From: Pseudomonas fluorescens
GTDB taxonomy: Bacteria > Pseudomonadota > Gammaproteobacteria > Pseudomonadales > Pseudomonadaceae
Length of the DNA stretch: 64,000 bases
NCBI RefSeq assembly: GCF_001307275.1
Contig: NZ_CP012831.1
Span: forward strand, 2,968,501 to 3,032,500
Reading direction: 5' to 3'
Part shown: positions 8,672 through 17,513 of the stretch, piece by piece
Layout: each line of letters starts with the position of its first letter
How positions within the stretch are numbered: position 1 is the stretch's first letter
The notes under the pieces: model-generated
Seen by the model: only the letters and a program-made list of their open reading frames with translations
Databases searched by the model: none
Told to the model about the DNA's origin: nothing
Made by a program: the position numbers and the translations under genes

Positions 8672-9032
8672 AGCCGTCCTGAACCCTTGCGCGACCGCGA
8701 TCTTGATTTCAGACAATGAGCAGCTAGTCTGGAACGCTCAAGATCGCACCGTGCGCGAGCCGTCGTGATCAGGATCGAAGCCATTGGAGGCGCCGGAGCC
8801 TATTTCGCCGCAGGATGAGCGGACCTCGCAAAAAGCCCGATAAAACACCATTCAGTAATCCTCGCTATCGCCGATAAGCCTTTCCACGGCTTGATGACGC
8901 TTTGCTGGCAACCATATGTCGAAACGAGCTGAAAACTAACGAAACAATTCTTTTTGGATTTATAGAGAATCCATTATTCTGCGGGCCGGTGTAGCGGGGT
9001 TAGACCTTGGTCGTAGTCACAAATGGTTACGA
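8672..9032. other. Non-coding gap after argA with a stem-loop
   Basis: No gene is visible here. A long imperfect stem-loop lies at 8697-8747. The outer arms GCGATCTTGA and TCAAGATCGC pair perfectly, and inner arms TTTCAGAC and GTCTGGAA pair with one wobble or mismatch. There is no T-tract, so it may be a transcript-end stabiliser or a degenerate repeat rather than an intrinsic terminator. Past 8760 no structure stands out, apart from AT-rich sequence near 8930-8985 ahead of the porin promoter. Confidence 0.5.
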
Positions 9033-9062
9033 TTGACTTGTCAGTCACGGTCTGGCGCTAAT
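9033..9062 (+). promoter_or_regulatory. Candidate sigma-70 promoter of the porin gene
   Basis: TTGACT (9033-9038) and GCTAAT (9057-9062) are separated by 18 bases. They lie about 75 bases before the porin ATG. This is a pattern match only. Confidence 0.35.
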
Positions 9063-9137
9063 CGCGCATCCGCGGATTCCGGGCGTTCGATCCGGAACCA
9101 AAGACACACAAGAATTAGAAAACGAGAGGAGCGAAGC

Positions 9138-10460
9138 ATGAACAAGTCCACCTTGGCCCTGGCTGTGGCCGTTGGGGTTTTGGCGCAGCAGGCAGGCGCC
9201 GCCGGTTTTATTGAAGACAGCAAGGCTACCTTGGGTCTGCGTAACTTCTACATCAACACGGATAACCGTGATTCGGCTGCTACAACGAACAAGTCTGAAG
9301 AATGGGGCCAAGGTTTCGACCTGCGCTTCATTTCCGGCTACACCCAAGGCACCGTCGGCTTCGGTATCGATGCCATCGGCCTGCTGGGTATCAGGCTGGA
9401 TTCGGGCGGCGGTACCAACGGTGCCTCCAATAACAGCTACGGCGGCACGGTCTTCCCGAGCAAGTCCAACGGCGAAGCGGTGGATAACTTCTCCAGCCTG
9501 GGCCTGACCGCCAAGGCGAAGATCTCCCAGACCGAGCTGAAGCTGGGCACCCTGCAGCCAAAACTGCCGGTCATCGTGACCAACGATGGTCGTCTGCTGC
9601 CGCAAACCTTCCAAGGTGGCCAGATCACCTCGAACGAGATCAAGGACCTGACGCTCGTCGGCGGCCAGATCGAGCACGCCAAGGGTCGTAACTCCAGCAA
9701 CAACGAGGAGTTGTCCATTGCCGGTGCGAACGGTCGTACCGCCAGCGGTCGCGACAGCAACAAGTTCATCTACGGTGGCGGTGACTACAAAATCACCAAG
9801 GACCTGACTGCCCAGTACTACTACGGCAACCTGGAAGACTTCTACAAGCAACACTTCCTGGGCCTGATCCACAACTGGGCCATCGGCCCGGGTGTACTGA
9901 AGTCCGACCTGCGTTATTTCAACAGCCGCAGCGACGGCGCCAATGGTCATGACTCCACCTACTACACCACTGGCTACTATGGCGGCAGCGTCACCAAGGG
10001 CAAGGTCGACAACAACCTGTACAGCGGCCTGTTCCTGTACACCGTTGCCGGTCACACCTTTGGTGGTGGTTACCAGGCGAGCAACGGCGACAGCGATTTC
10101 CCTTGGCTGAACCAGGGCGACGGTTCGTCGGCTTACCTGACCACCGACATGCAAATCGCCAAGTTCGCCCGTGCCGGTGAACGTACCTGGCAGGGTCGCT
10201 ACTCGTACGACTTCGCCAAGCTCGGCGTTCCTGGCTTGACCGCTGGCGTCATCTACCTGCGCGGCGACAACATCGACCACGCCACCGGTGACAAGACCGA
10301 GTGGGAACGTGACATCACTGTTGGCTACGTCGTACCGGAAGGTGCGCTGAAGAACGTTGGCGTGATGTGGAAAAATGCTACCTGGCGCAACGACATCCCA
10401 GGTCAGCGCGACCAGGATGAAAACCGCCTGATCGTCAGCTACTCGATCCCGCTGCTGTAA
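9138..10460 (+). CDS. OprD-family outer-membrane porin (OprE-like)
   Basis: A 440-residue porin. A signal peptide (MNKSTLALAVAVGVLAQQAGA, cleavage before AGFIED) leads into F-I-E-D-S-K-A-T-L-G-L-R-N-F-Y, the hallmark start of the mature OprD barrel. The body alternates aromatic-rich strands and Gly/Asn loops and ends ENRLIVSYSIPLL, an outer-membrane insertion signal. A GAGAGGAG ribosome-binding site fixes the start. OprD-family channels import amino acids or small carboxylates. The length and ending are closest to OprE-type members, but the substrate cannot be read from the sequence. It is monocistronic, with its own strong terminator. Confidence 0.93.
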   Translation: MNKSTLALAVAVGVLAQQAGAAGFIEDSKATLGLRNFYINTDNRDSAATTNKSEEWGQGFDLRFISGYTQGTVGFGIDAIGLLGIRLDSGGGTNGASNNSYGGTVFPSKSNGEAVDNFSSLGLTAKAKISQTELKLGTLQPKLPVIVTNDGRLLPQTFQGGQITSNEIKDLTLVGGQIEHAKGRNSSNNEELSIAGANGRTASGRDSNKFIYGGGDYKITKDLTAQYYYGNLEDFYKQHFLGLIHNWAIGPGVLKSDLRYFNSRSDGANGHDSTYYTTGYYGGSVTKGKVDNNLYSGLFLYTVAGHTFGGGYQASNGDSDFPWLNQGDGSSAYLTTDMQIAKFARAGERTWQGRYSYDFAKLGVPGLTAGVIYLRGDNIDHATGDKTEWERDITVGYVVPEGALKNVGVMWKNATWRNDIPGQRDQDENRLIVSYSIPLL

Positions 10461-10480
10461 GCAACGCGCTCACCTGACGA

Positions 10481-10518
10481 AAAAAAGCCCCGCCCGGCAT
10501 CACGCCGGGCGGGGCTTT
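10481..10518 (+). terminator. Strong intrinsic terminator of the porin gene
   Basis: A perfect 12-bp G+C stem (GCCCCGCCCGGC, loop ATCAC) is flanked by A6 upstream and TTTACGTTTTT downstream, 20 bases after the porin stop. The A-tract would allow function on both strands. Confidence 0.9.
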
Positions 10519-10662
10519 ACGTTTTTCGAGTCGGGCCCACCCCTGTAGCCTTCCTCGAAACTTCTCCTCTTTCAGCAACTCGAGGCCTTCTCGAACCTCG
10601 ATGACGATCTTGGGCCGGTAGGCGTAATGGCGCCAGTGAACAGTTTTTTATATTCACTAATG

Positions 10663-10686
10663 ATCTAGATAAATTGATATTTATTC
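10663..10686 (+). promoter_or_regulatory. lsfA upstream AT-rich element shared with ssuE
   Basis: The palindrome ATCTAGAT (10663-10670) and ATATTTATTC (10677-10686) lie in an AT-rich stretch 65-88 bases before lsfA. Both also occur before ssuE (see 11567-11610), the second one inverted. A common sulfur-limitation regulator is inferred. Confidence 0.4.
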
Positions 10687-10750
10687 TTTTTAAATCAATC
10701 GAAACCGGTGCAAAGTTGGGCTCACGACAACCTCATCCAGGAGCCGCACC

Positions 10751-11389
10751 ATGAGCCTCAGACTTGGCGACATCGCCCCCGACTTCGAGCAGGATTCCAG
10801 CGCCGGCAAGATTCGCTTCCACGAATGGCTCGGCGACAGTTGGGGTGTGCTGTTTTCCCACCCGGCGGACTTCACACCGGTATGCACCACTGAGTTGGGC
10901 CTCACCGCCAAGCTCAAGGACGAGTTCGCCCAGCGCGGGGTCAAGGCCATTGCCCTTTCGGTGGACCCGGTGGACTCGCACCATAAGTGGATCGAGGACA
11001 TCAACGAGACTCAGAACGCCGTGGTCAATTTTCCGATCCTGGCCGATGCCGACCGCAAGGTGTCGGACCTGTACGACCTGATCCACCCCAATGCCAGCGA
11101 CACCTTGACCGTGCGCTCACTGTTTGTGATCGACCCGAACAAGAAGATTCGCCTGACCATCACCTATCCGGCCAGCACCGGGCGCAATTTCAACGAGATC
11201 CTGCGGGTGATCGATTCCCTGCAGCTGACCGACAACTACAAAGTCGCCACCCCGGCCAACTGGCAGGACGGTGATGAAGTGGTGATCGTGCCGTCGCTCA
11301 AGGATGAAGAGGAACTCAAGCAGCGCTTTCCCAAGGGTTACCGCGCCGTGAAGCCTTACCTGCGCCTCACCCCGCAACCCAATCGCTGA
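10751..11389 (+). CDS. lsfA: 1-Cys peroxiredoxin LsfA
   Basis: A 212-residue Prx6-type peroxiredoxin that reduces hydrogen peroxide and organic hydroperoxides. The catalytic motif is PVCTTE with Cys45 and no resolving Cys in the usual place. The conserved R-x-x-F-x-I-D and C-terminal Prx6 extension (LKDEEELKQRFPKGYRAVKPYLR) are present. LsfA was named for induction under sulfate limitation. Here it sits directly upstream of the ssu operon, with shared promoter elements. It probably protects cells during the use of flavin-dependent sulfonate monooxygenase. It is separated from ssuE by a REPIN and its own terminator. Confidence 0.95.
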   Translation: MSLRLGDIAPDFEQDSSAGKIRFHEWLGDSWGVLFSHPADFTPVCTTELGLTAKLKDEFAQRGVKAIALSVDPVDSHHKWIEDINETQNAVVNFPILADADRKVSDLYDLIHPNASDTLTVRSLFVIDPNKKIRLTITYPASTGRNFNEILRVIDSLQLTDNYKVATPANWQDGDEVVIVPSLKDEEELKQRFPKGYRAVKPYLRLTPQPNR

Positions 11390-11410
11390 CGCAACACCTG
11401 ATCCGAACCT

Positions 11411-11500
11411 GTGGGAGCGAGCTTGCTCGCGATGACGTCGGATCTGCCAGCGTCAATGTCGGCTGATCCACCGCTATCGCGAGCAAGCTCGCTCCCACAG
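11411..11500. repeat. REPIN
   Basis: Inward-facing REP pair (GTGGGAGCGAGC at 11411 to GCTCGCTCCCAC at 11499) between lsfA and its terminator. Confidence 0.9.
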
Positions 11501-11528
11501 GTTGGTCTTTCTGTGCACCAAGGGTTTT

Positions 11529-11551
11529 GGCCGTTTCGACGGCCTTTTTTT
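11529..11551 (+). terminator. Intrinsic terminator after lsfA
   Basis: GGCCGT-TTCG-ACGGCC followed by T7. It is a compact TTCG-loop hairpin that separates lsfA from the ssu operon. Confidence 0.88.
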
Positions 11552-11566
11552 ATTGCGCCAGGGAAA

Positions 11567-11610
11567 GGATATTTAATATATCTAGATTGCATAACCAAAT
11601 GAATAAATAT
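11567..11610 (+). promoter_or_regulatory. AT-rich control region of the ssu operon
   Basis: It contains ATATTTA (11568-11574), the palindrome ATCTAGAT (11580-11587) and GAATAAATAT (11601-11610). The last is the inverse of the lsfA element ATATTTATTC. It lies 94-137 bases before ssuE, a usual place for an upstream activator such as a CysB-type regulator. The regulator itself is not identified. Confidence 0.4.
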
Positions 11611-11703
11611 GATTTAAAGATATATGAATCCCCTGTTATGGTTTGACCCATGCAGCGAGATCGCCCGCCGCGAATCGCACGTGACAGTTAAGGAAGGGTA
11701 GGC

Positions 11704-12297
11704 ATGTTGGTCGTCTCACTCGGTGGCAGTCCCAGCCAACGCTCCCGCTCAGGGGTGCTGCTGGAACGTTCGCAACGCTGGTTGCAGCAGCAAGGTGTGG
11801 AAGTGGTGAGTTATCAGGTACGCGACTTCCCGGCCGAAGATCTGCTCCATGCCCGTTTCGACAGCCCGAAGGTGGTCGACCTGCTCCAGCAGATCGAAAA
11901 CGCTGATGGCCTGTTGATCGCCACGCCGGTGTACAAGGCGTCTTTTTCCGGCGCACTGAAGACTGTGTTGGACCTGCTGCCTGAGCGCGCCCTGGCCCAT
12001 AAAGTGGTGTTGCCGATGGCAACCGGCGGCAGCATCGCCCACATGCTGGCGGTGGACTACGCCCTCAAGCCGGTGTTGTCGGCGCTCAAGGCCCAGGAAA
12101 TGCTCCACGGGATCTTTGCCGAAGACAGCCAGATCGCTTACGGCGAGGGCAGCGCCCAGGCGCAATTGACGCCGGCCCTGCAACAGCGCCTGAATGAGGC
12201 GCTGGAACAGTTTTTCAGTGCCATGGCCCGTCGGCCCAGGCCGCTGGACCCCAATGTATTGAACGAACGTTTGCTGAGTGCTCGCTGGAGCATTTGA
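11704..12297 (+). CDS. ssuE: NADPH-dependent FMN reductase SsuE
   Basis: A 197-residue flavodoxin-like reductase that supplies reduced FMN to the sulfonate monooxygenase SsuD. The flavin phosphate loop is visible as [11 protein letters not shown] near residues 7-17. The second signature [22 protein letters not shown] is typical of the SsuE/NAD(P)H-FMN reductase family. It is the first gene of the ssuEADCBF operon and has GGAAGGG upstream of its ATG. ssuA follows after 90 bases. Confidence 0.95.
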   Translation: MLVVSLGGSPSQRSRSGVLLERSQRWLQQQGVEVVSYQVRDFPAEDLLHARFDSPKVVDLLQQIENADGLLIATPVYKASFSGALKTVLDLLPERALAHKVVLPMATGGSIAHMLAVDYALKPVLSALKAQEMLHGIFAEDSQIAYGEGSAQAQLTPALQQRLNEALEQFFSAMARRPRPLDPNVLNERLLSARWSI

Positions 12298-12387
12298 AGC
12301 CCGAACACCCTGATTCAACTCACCTTACTCAGCCGCCAACGGCCCAGCAGGTGCAGCCAAAACCCCACAGCAGAAAGGAGAGGCGCC

Positions 12388-13353
12388 ATGCGCACTGTCA
12401 TTTTGCGTCGCGGGCTGGTCGCTCTGTTTGCTGCGGCTGTGTCCCTCGGCGTCATCGCTCAAGCTCAAGCCGAGACCTTGCGGATCGGTTATCAGAAATA
12501 CGGCACGCTGGTGCTGCTCAAGGCCAAGGGGTCGTTGGAGAAGCGCCTCGCCGCCCAAGGCGTGGACGTGCAATGGACCGAGTTCCCCGGCGGCCCGCAG
12601 CTGCTGGAAGGCTTGAACGTCGGTTCCATCGACTTTGGCGTGACCGGTGAAACCCCGCCGGTGTTTGCCCAGGCCGCGGGCGCCGATTTGCTCTATGTCG
12701 CCTACGAACCACCGGCACCCACCAGCGAAGCCATCCTCGTGCCCAAGGGGTCGGCCATCCAGTCGGTGCAAGACCTGAAGGGCAAGAAAGTCGCGCTGAA
12801 CAAAGGCTCCAACGTCCACTACCTGCTGGTGCGGGCGCTGGAAGACGCCGGCCTCAAGTATTCCGATATCCAGACCGTGTTCCTGCCGCCGGCCGACGCC
12901 CGTGCCGCGTTCGAACGGGGCAGCGTGGACGCCTGGGTGATCTGGGACCCGTACCAGGCTGCCGCCGAGCAACAGTTGCAGGCACGCACCCTGCGTGACG
13001 GCAAAGGCATCGTCGATAACCACCAGTTCTACCTCGCCACCAAACCCTATGCGCAGAAGCACCCGCAGGTCATCACGACCCTGGTGGAGGAAGTGCGCGC
13101 AGTCGGCGAGTGGTCCAAGGCCAACCCTGAAGACGTGACCAAGCAGGTCTCGCCGCTGCTGGGCCTGCCGGCGGACATCACCCTGACGTCGGTGAAACGC
13201 CAAGGCTACGGGGCGCTGTTCCTCACGCCGGAAGTGGTGGCGGCACAACAGAAAATCGCCGACAGCTTCTACCAGCTCAAATTGATTCCCAAGCCCTTGA
13301 GCATCAAGGACGTGATCTGGACGCCGCCGGCGGCCGTCGCGAACGCGCAGTAA
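12388..13353 (+). CDS. ssuA: Sulfonate ABC transporter substrate-binding protein SsuA
   Basis: A 321-residue periplasmic binding protein for aliphatic sulfonates. A signal peptide of about 28 residues ends AQAQA before [11 protein letters not shown]. The mature part has the typical start [18 protein letters not shown] and the conserved [17 protein letters not shown] region. AGAAAGGAGAGG precedes the ATG. It delivers sulfonates to the SsuC/SsuB transporter encoded three and four genes further on. Confidence 0.94.
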   Translation: MRTVILRRGLVALFAAAVSLGVIAQAQAETLRIGYQKYGTLVLLKAKGSLEKRLAAQGVDVQWTEFPGGPQLLEGLNVGSIDFGVTGETPPVFAQAAGADLLYVAYEPPAPTSEAILVPKGSAIQSVQDLKGKKVALNKGSNVHYLLVRALEDAGLKYSDIQTVFLPPADARAAFERGSVDAWVIWDPYQAAAEQQLQARTLRDGKGIVDNHQFYLATKPYAQKHPQVITTLVEEVRAVGEWSKANPEDVTKQVSPLLGLPADITLTSVKRQGYGALFLTPEVVAAQQKIADSFYQLKLIPKPLSIKDVIWTPPAAVANAQ

Positions 13354-13378
13354 TTCGATTCCTTTAGGAGACCACTCC

Positions 13379-14527
13379 ATGAGCCTCAATATTTTCTGGT
13401 TCCTGCCTACCCACGGCGACGGCCATTACCTTGGCACTGCCGAAGGCGCCCGCGCCGTCGATCACGGTTACCTGCAGCAGGTCGCCCAGGCGGCGGATCG
13501 ACTGGGCTTCGGCGGGGTGCTGATCCCCACCGGGCGTTCCTGCGAGGACTCCTGGTTGGTGGCCGCTTCGTTGATTCCCGTGACCCAGCGCCTGAAATTC
13601 CTCGTGGCCCTGCGCCCCGGGATCATTTCCCCGACGGTGGCGGCGCGTCAGGCCGCGACCCTCGACCGGTTGTCCGGCGGGCGGGCGTTGTTCAACCTGG
13701 TGACCGGCGGTGACCCGGACGAACTGGCCGGCGATGGCCTGTTCCTCGACCACGAGCAACGCTACCAGGCCTCAGTGGAGTTCACCCGCATCTGGCGTCG
13801 GGTACTGGAAGGCGAGACCGTGGACTACGACGGCGAGCACATCAGTGTGAAGGGCGCCAAGCTGCTCTATCCGCCGATCCAGCAACCGCGTCCGCCGCTG
13901 TATTTCGGCGGCTCGTCGGAAGCCGCCCAGGACCTCGCCGCCGAGCAAGTGGAAATGGTGCTGACCTGGGGCGAGCCGCCCGCGGCCGTGGCGGAAAAAA
14001 TCGCCCAGGTACGGGCCAAGGCAGCGAAACTGGGCCGTACCGTGCGCTTCGGTATTCGCCTGCATGTGATCGTGCGGGAAACCAACGCCGAAGCCTGGCA
14101 GGCGGCCGACCGGCTGATCTCCCACCTGGACGACGACACTATCGCCCGTGCCCAGGCCTCCCTGGCGCGCTTCGATTCGGTGGGCCAGCAACGCATGGCC
14201 GCCCTGCACGGTGGCCGTCGCGACAAGCTGGAAGTCAGCCCCAACCTCTGGGCCGGTGTCGGCCTGGTACGCGGCGGTGCCGGTACGGCGCTGGTGGGCG
14301 ATGGCCCGACCGTGGCGGCGCGGGTCAAGGAGTACGCTGACCTGGGCATCGACACCTTTATCTTCTCCGGTTATCCACACCTGGAAGAGTCCTATCGCGT
14401 GGCGGAACTGTTGTTCCCGCACCTGGACGTGGAGCGCCCTGAGCTGCCGAAAAGCCAGGGCTATGTGAGTCCGTTCGGTGAAATGGTCGCCAACGACATC
14501 CTGCCCAAAGCTGCGTCCCAGAGCTGA
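13379..14527 (+). CDS. ssuD: FMNH2-dependent alkanesulfonate monooxygenase SsuD
   Basis: A 382-residue TIM-barrel monooxygenase of the bacterial luciferase superfamily. With reduced FMN from SsuE it splits alkanesulfonates into aldehyde and sulfite in the cytoplasm. Family marks include the N-terminus [29 protein letters not shown] with the conserved Cys near residue 60, and the C-terminal [18 protein letters not shown]. It starts 25 bases after ssuA with TTTAGGAG upstream. ssuC begins 7 bases after its stop. Confidence 0.96.
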   Translation: MSLNIFWFLPTHGDGHYLGTAEGARAVDHGYLQQVAQAADRLGFGGVLIPTGRSCEDSWLVAASLIPVTQRLKFLVALRPGIISPTVAARQAATLDRLSGGRALFNLVTGGDPDELAGDGLFLDHEQRYQASVEFTRIWRRVLEGETVDYDGEHISVKGAKLLYPPIQQPRPPLYFGGSSEAAQDLAAEQVEMVLTWGEPPAAVAEKIAQVRAKAAKLGRTVRFGIRLHVIVRETNAEAWQAADRLISHLDDDTIARAQASLARFDSVGQQRMAALHGGRRDKLEVSPNLWAGVGLVRGGAGTALVGDGPTVAARVKEYADLGIDTFIFSGYPHLEESYRVAELLFPHLDVERPELPKSQGYVSPFGEMVANDILPKAASQS

Positions 14528-14534
14528 GGCGGCC

Positions 14535-15317
14535 ATGAAGAAAATCATCCACAACCTCGCGCCCTGGGCGGTGCCGCTGCTGTTGCTGGCGGTCTGGCAA
14601 CTGTCGGTATCGGCTGGCTGGTTGTCCACGCGGATCCTCCCGGCACCGGTGGCGGTGATCGAAGCCGGGGTCAACCTGGTGCGCAGCGGCGAAATCTGGA
14701 CACACCTGGCGATCAGCGGTTGGCGCGCAGCAGTCGGTTTCCTGATCGGCGGGGGCATCGGCCTGACCCTGGGCTTCATCACCGGGTTGTCGAAATGGGG
14801 CGAACGCCTGCTGGACAGCTCCGTGCAAATGGTCAGGAACGTCCCGCACCTGGCGCTGATTCCGCTGGTGATCCTGTGGTTCGGCATCGACGAGTCGGCG
14901 AAGATTTTCCTGGTGGCCCTGGGCACGTTGTTTCCCATCTACCTCAACACCTACCACGGGATTCGCAACGTCGACCCGGCGCTGGTGGAGATGTCCCGCA
15001 GCTACGGCTTGTCCGGCTTCAGCCTGTTTCGCCAGGTGATCCTGCCGGGGGCCTTGCCTTCGATCCTGGTGGGCGTGCGCTTTGCCCTGGGTTTCATGTG
15101 GCTGACGCTGATCGTGGCGGAAACCATCTCGGCCAGCTCCGGCATCGGTTACCTGGCGATGAATGCCCGGGAGTTCCTGCAGACCGATGTGGTGGTGCTG
15201 GCGATTCTCCTGTACGCCGTGCTGGGCAAATTGGCCGACCTGGCCGCTCGCGGGCTTGAGCGGGTCTGGCTGCGCTGGCACCCGGCGTACCAAGTGAACA
15301 AGGGAGGTGTGGCATGA
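14535..15317 (+). CDS. ssuC: Sulfonate ABC transporter permease SsuC
   Basis: A 260-residue inner-membrane permease with about six hydrophobic helices. The binding-protein-dependent transport loop that contacts the ATPase is visible ([32 protein letters not shown]). The start at 14535 ([11 protein letters not shown]) is chosen over an in-frame upstream ATG inside ssuD. Its stop overlaps the ssuB start in ATGA, indicating translational coupling with the ATPase. Confidence 0.95.
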   Translation: MKKIIHNLAPWAVPLLLLAVWQLSVSAGWLSTRILPAPVAVIEAGVNLVRSGEIWTHLAISGWRAAVGFLIGGGIGLTLGFITGLSKWGERLLDSSVQMVRNVPHLALIPLVILWFGIDESAKIFLVALGTLFPIYLNTYHGIRNVDPALVEMSRSYGLSGFSLFRQVILPGALPSILVGVRFALGFMWLTLIVAETISASSGIGYLAMNAREFLQTDVVVLAILLYAVLGKLADLAARGLERVWLRWHPAYQVNKGGVA

Positions 15318-16120
15318 CCGCCCAACAACCTCCGCATCTGCTGCGTGGCATCCCGCTGGCGGTGCGCAAGCTGCAAAAAACCTTCGGCACGCGCCAGGTC
15401 TTGCGCGACATCGACCTGCATATCCCGGCCGGGCAGTTCGTGGCCGTGGTCGGTCGCAGTGGCTGTGGCAAAAGTACCTTGCTGCGCTTGTTGGCTGGCC
15501 TCGATCAGCCCACCGGTGGACAGCTGCTGGCCGGTTCGGCGTCGTTGAGCGATGCACGGGAAGACACGCGGCTGATGTTCCAGGAGGCACGTTTGCTGCC
15601 CTGGAAAAAAATCATCGATAACGTCGGCCTCGGTCTCAAGGGCAATTGGCGCCCGCAAGCGTTGCAGGCACTGGAAGCGGTGGGCCTGGCCGACCGCGCC
15701 CATGAGTGGCCGGCGGCGCTGTCCGGCGGCCAGAAGCAACGGGTGGCCCTGGCCCGCGCATTGATTCATAAGCCCCGGCTGTTGCTGCTCGACGAACCCT
15801 TGGGAGCGCTGGACGCCCTGACCCGTATCGAGATGCAGCAACTGATCGAAAACCTCTGGCGGCAGCACGGCTTCACGGTGTTGCTGGTGACCCACGACGT
15901 CAGCGAAGCGGTGGCGATTGCCGATCGGGTGATCCTGATCGAGGACGGCCAGATCGGCCTCGACCTGGCCATCGACCTGCCGCGTCCACGGGCTCGCGGC
16001 TCTCATCGCCTGGCGAGCCTGGAAACCGAAGTCCTCAACCGTGTGCTGTCCTTGCCCGGCCAACCGCCGGATCCCGAACCCGTTTCACCCTTGCCCACGC
16101 AATTGCGTTGGGCGCAATAA
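15314..16120 (+). CDS. ssuB: Sulfonate ABC transporter ATPase SsuB
   Basis: A 268-residue ABC ATPase energising sulfonate uptake. Walker A is GRSGCGKST, the signature is LSGGQKQR, Walker B is [12 protein letters not shown] and the H-loop is [10 protein letters not shown]. The start is in a 4-base overlap with ssuC and has GGGAGG upstream. The C-terminal tail after [16 protein letters not shown] is Pro-rich and variable. Confidence 0.95.
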   Translation: MTAQQPPHLLRGIPLAVRKLQKTFGTRQVLRDIDLHIPAGQFVAVVGRSGCGKSTLLRLLAGLDQPTGGQLLAGSASLSDAREDTRLMFQEARLLPWKKIIDNVGLGLKGNWRPQALQALEAVGLADRAHEWPAALSGGQKQRVALARALIHKPRLLLLDEPLGALDALTRIEMQQLIENLWRQHGFTVLLVTHDVSEAVAIADRVILIEDGQIGLDLAIDLPRPRARGSHRLASLETEVLNRVLSLPGQPPDPEPVSPLPTQLRWAQ

Positions 16121-16145
16121 CTTCATCCAGACAGGAATCGACACC

Positions 16146-16361
16146 ATGACTATCAAAGCCATCAACGTACGCAACCAGTTCAAAGGCACCATCAAGGAAA
16201 TCGTCGAAGGCGACGTACTGTCGGAAATCGACGTGCAGACTGCTTCCGGCATCGTCACGTCGGTCATCACCACCCGTTCGGTCAAGGAGCTGGAACTGGC
16301 GATCGGCAGCGAAGTGATCGCCTTCGTCAAATCCACCGAGGTGTCTATCGCCAAGTTGTGA
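16146..16361 (+). CDS. ssuF: Molybdopterin-binding (TOBE/Mop) protein SsuF
   Basis: A 71-residue single-domain Mop/TOBE protein (SARNQ-like NVRNQFKGTIKEIVEG, then AIGSEVIAFVKSTEV). Proteins of this fold bind molybdate or similar oxyanions as oligomers. It is the last gene of the ssu operon, as in other pseudomonads, where it is named ssuF and is needed for full sulfonate use by an unclear mechanism. The start at 16146 matches the fold exactly. The longer frame from 16041 lies within ssuB sequence. Confidence 0.93.
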   Translation: MTIKAINVRNQFKGTIKEIVEGDVLSEIDVQTASGIVTSVITTRSVKELELAIGSEVIAFVKSTEVSIAKL

Positions 16362-16377
16362 ACGATGCTTCACCCAC

Positions 16378-16410
16378 AGCCCCGGACGGCGTGAGCCCTT
16401 CGGGGCTTTT
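16378..16410 (+). terminator. Terminator of the ssu operon
   Basis: AGCCCCG (16378-16384) pairs with CGGGGCT (16401-16407), followed by TTTTCT. It ends the operon 17 bases after ssuF. Confidence 0.75.
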
Positions 16411-16457
16411 CTATAGCGTATTGCCGGTCAGTCAAGGACCAAGCGGCGCAGAAATCT

Positions 16458-16546
16458 GTGGGAGCAAAGCTTGCTCGCGATTGGGCATGACCGTTGAAAA
16501 CCGTATCGGCTGGACCACCGCTATCGCGAGCAAGCTTTGCTCCCAC
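16458..16546. repeat. REPIN
   Basis: Inward REP pair of the GTGGGAGCAAAGC variety between convergent ssuF and the TetR gene. Confidence 0.88.
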
Positions 16547-16569
16547 GGGTCAACTGACAGTGGCTGTCA

Positions 16570-17208
16570 TCACCGGATGATTTCACGCTTGGGCAAATAC
16601 GGCGGCAGGTACAGCCCCAGGTACGCATCGAACACCCGCATGCCTTCTTCGGCCATGCGCGGGGTGATCTGGCCGTGCTGCTGTATCGAGCGGGCGTAGA
16701 CGCGATCGCCCAGCTCCATGGCCAGGGCGAACACATCGACGTCGCCGGGCAGGGGCGGCAGGGCGAAATGGTGGTCGAACACCTTGTGCATCAAGTCACT
16801 CAGCTCGAGGTCGTGTTGGCGGTCGGCCTGGGTGACTTCGGTCAGGCCGTGCTGGGCCAGGATCAACTGGCGCGCGGCGGCGTCCTGGTTGTAGATGGCG
16901 AGCATGCGCTGCTCCACCAGCCGTGACAGGTCGTGCCAATGGTTCAGCGCCGCATGATCGATCGGTGCCTGCAGGCCAGCGCGAAAAGCGGCGTGGACGT
17001 CGGCGGTCAGGGCTTCGAGCAGGGCCGGGACGCTGGCGAAGAAGTGGTACACGGAAGAGGGCGGGATCCCGGCGCGCTCGGCGACGCTGTAGATCGACAG
17101 GCTGGCCACGCCTTCGGCGGCAAGCAGCGTACGGGCGGCATCGAGAATGGTGTCGATCCGGGCCTGGCTGCGTGCGCGGGGTTTGCGGGGTGTGGCGATG
17201 CGTGTCAT
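16570..17208 (-). CDS. TetR-family transcriptional regulator
   Basis: A 212-residue regulator. The N-terminal helix-turn-helix (ARTLLAAEGVASLSIYSVAE, then RAGIPPSSVYHFFASVPALL) follows a basic leader KPRARSQARIDTIL. The rest is an all-helical ligand domain. The start at 17208 has AGGAG upstream, and the longer in-frame ORF would translate REP sequence. The target is unknown. Its closest neighbours are ssuF (convergent) and the spuI polyamine gene upstream, separated by degenerate REPs. No obvious palindromic operator is visible before its start. Confidence 0.9.
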   Translation of the reverse strand: MTRIATPRKPRARSQARIDTILDAARTLLAAEGVASLSIYSVAERAGIPPSSVYHFFASVPALLEALTADVHAAFRAGLQAPIDHAALNHWHDLSRLVEQRMLAIYNQDAAARQLILAQHGLTEVTQADRQHDLELSDLMHKVFDHHFALPPLPGDVDVFALAMELGDRVYARSIQQHGQITPRMAEEGMRVFDAYLGLYLPPYLPKREIIR

Positions 17209-17272
17209 GAAGCTCTCCTGCGGGGCTGCCGGGCATTGTACGAGTCGGGTCCGGTGTTGTCTCCCGGCCCTC

Positions 17273-17430
17273 ATCGCGGGCAAGCCTTGCTCCCACAGAG
17301 CAATACTCAGTGAATCAGACCAAACGATCACAAAGCCCCGGTTGGAGCTGAGCTTGCTCCCACATTGGGTTTGTGGTGATTTCAAGTCAGCACCGCAAAT
17401 CCCCTGTGGGAGCTGAGCTGGCTCGCGATC
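17273..17430. repeat. Cluster of REP units, partly degenerate
   Basis: Three single REP-like units: about 17276-17300 (GCGGGCAAGCCTTGCTCCCAC), 17340-17363 (GAGCTGAGCTTGCTCCCAC), and 17405-17430 (GTGGGAGCTGAGCTGGCTCGC). They are not arranged as one clean REPIN, suggesting decay. Confidence 0.7.
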
Positions 17431-17460
17431 CGCCGAAGGCGGCCATCCCCCCAAATACAA

Positions 17461-17502
17461 AAAAACGCCGCAGCCCCGAAGGCCTGCGGCGTTTCTTTTT
17501 TT
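17461..17502. terminator. Bidirectional terminator after spuI
   Basis: AAACGCCGCAG pairs with CTGCGGCGTTT around a 10-base loop. A5 on one side and a T-tract on the other allow termination in both directions, 12 bases after the spuI stop. Confidence 0.88.
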
Positions 17503-17513
17503 ACCGCAACCGC

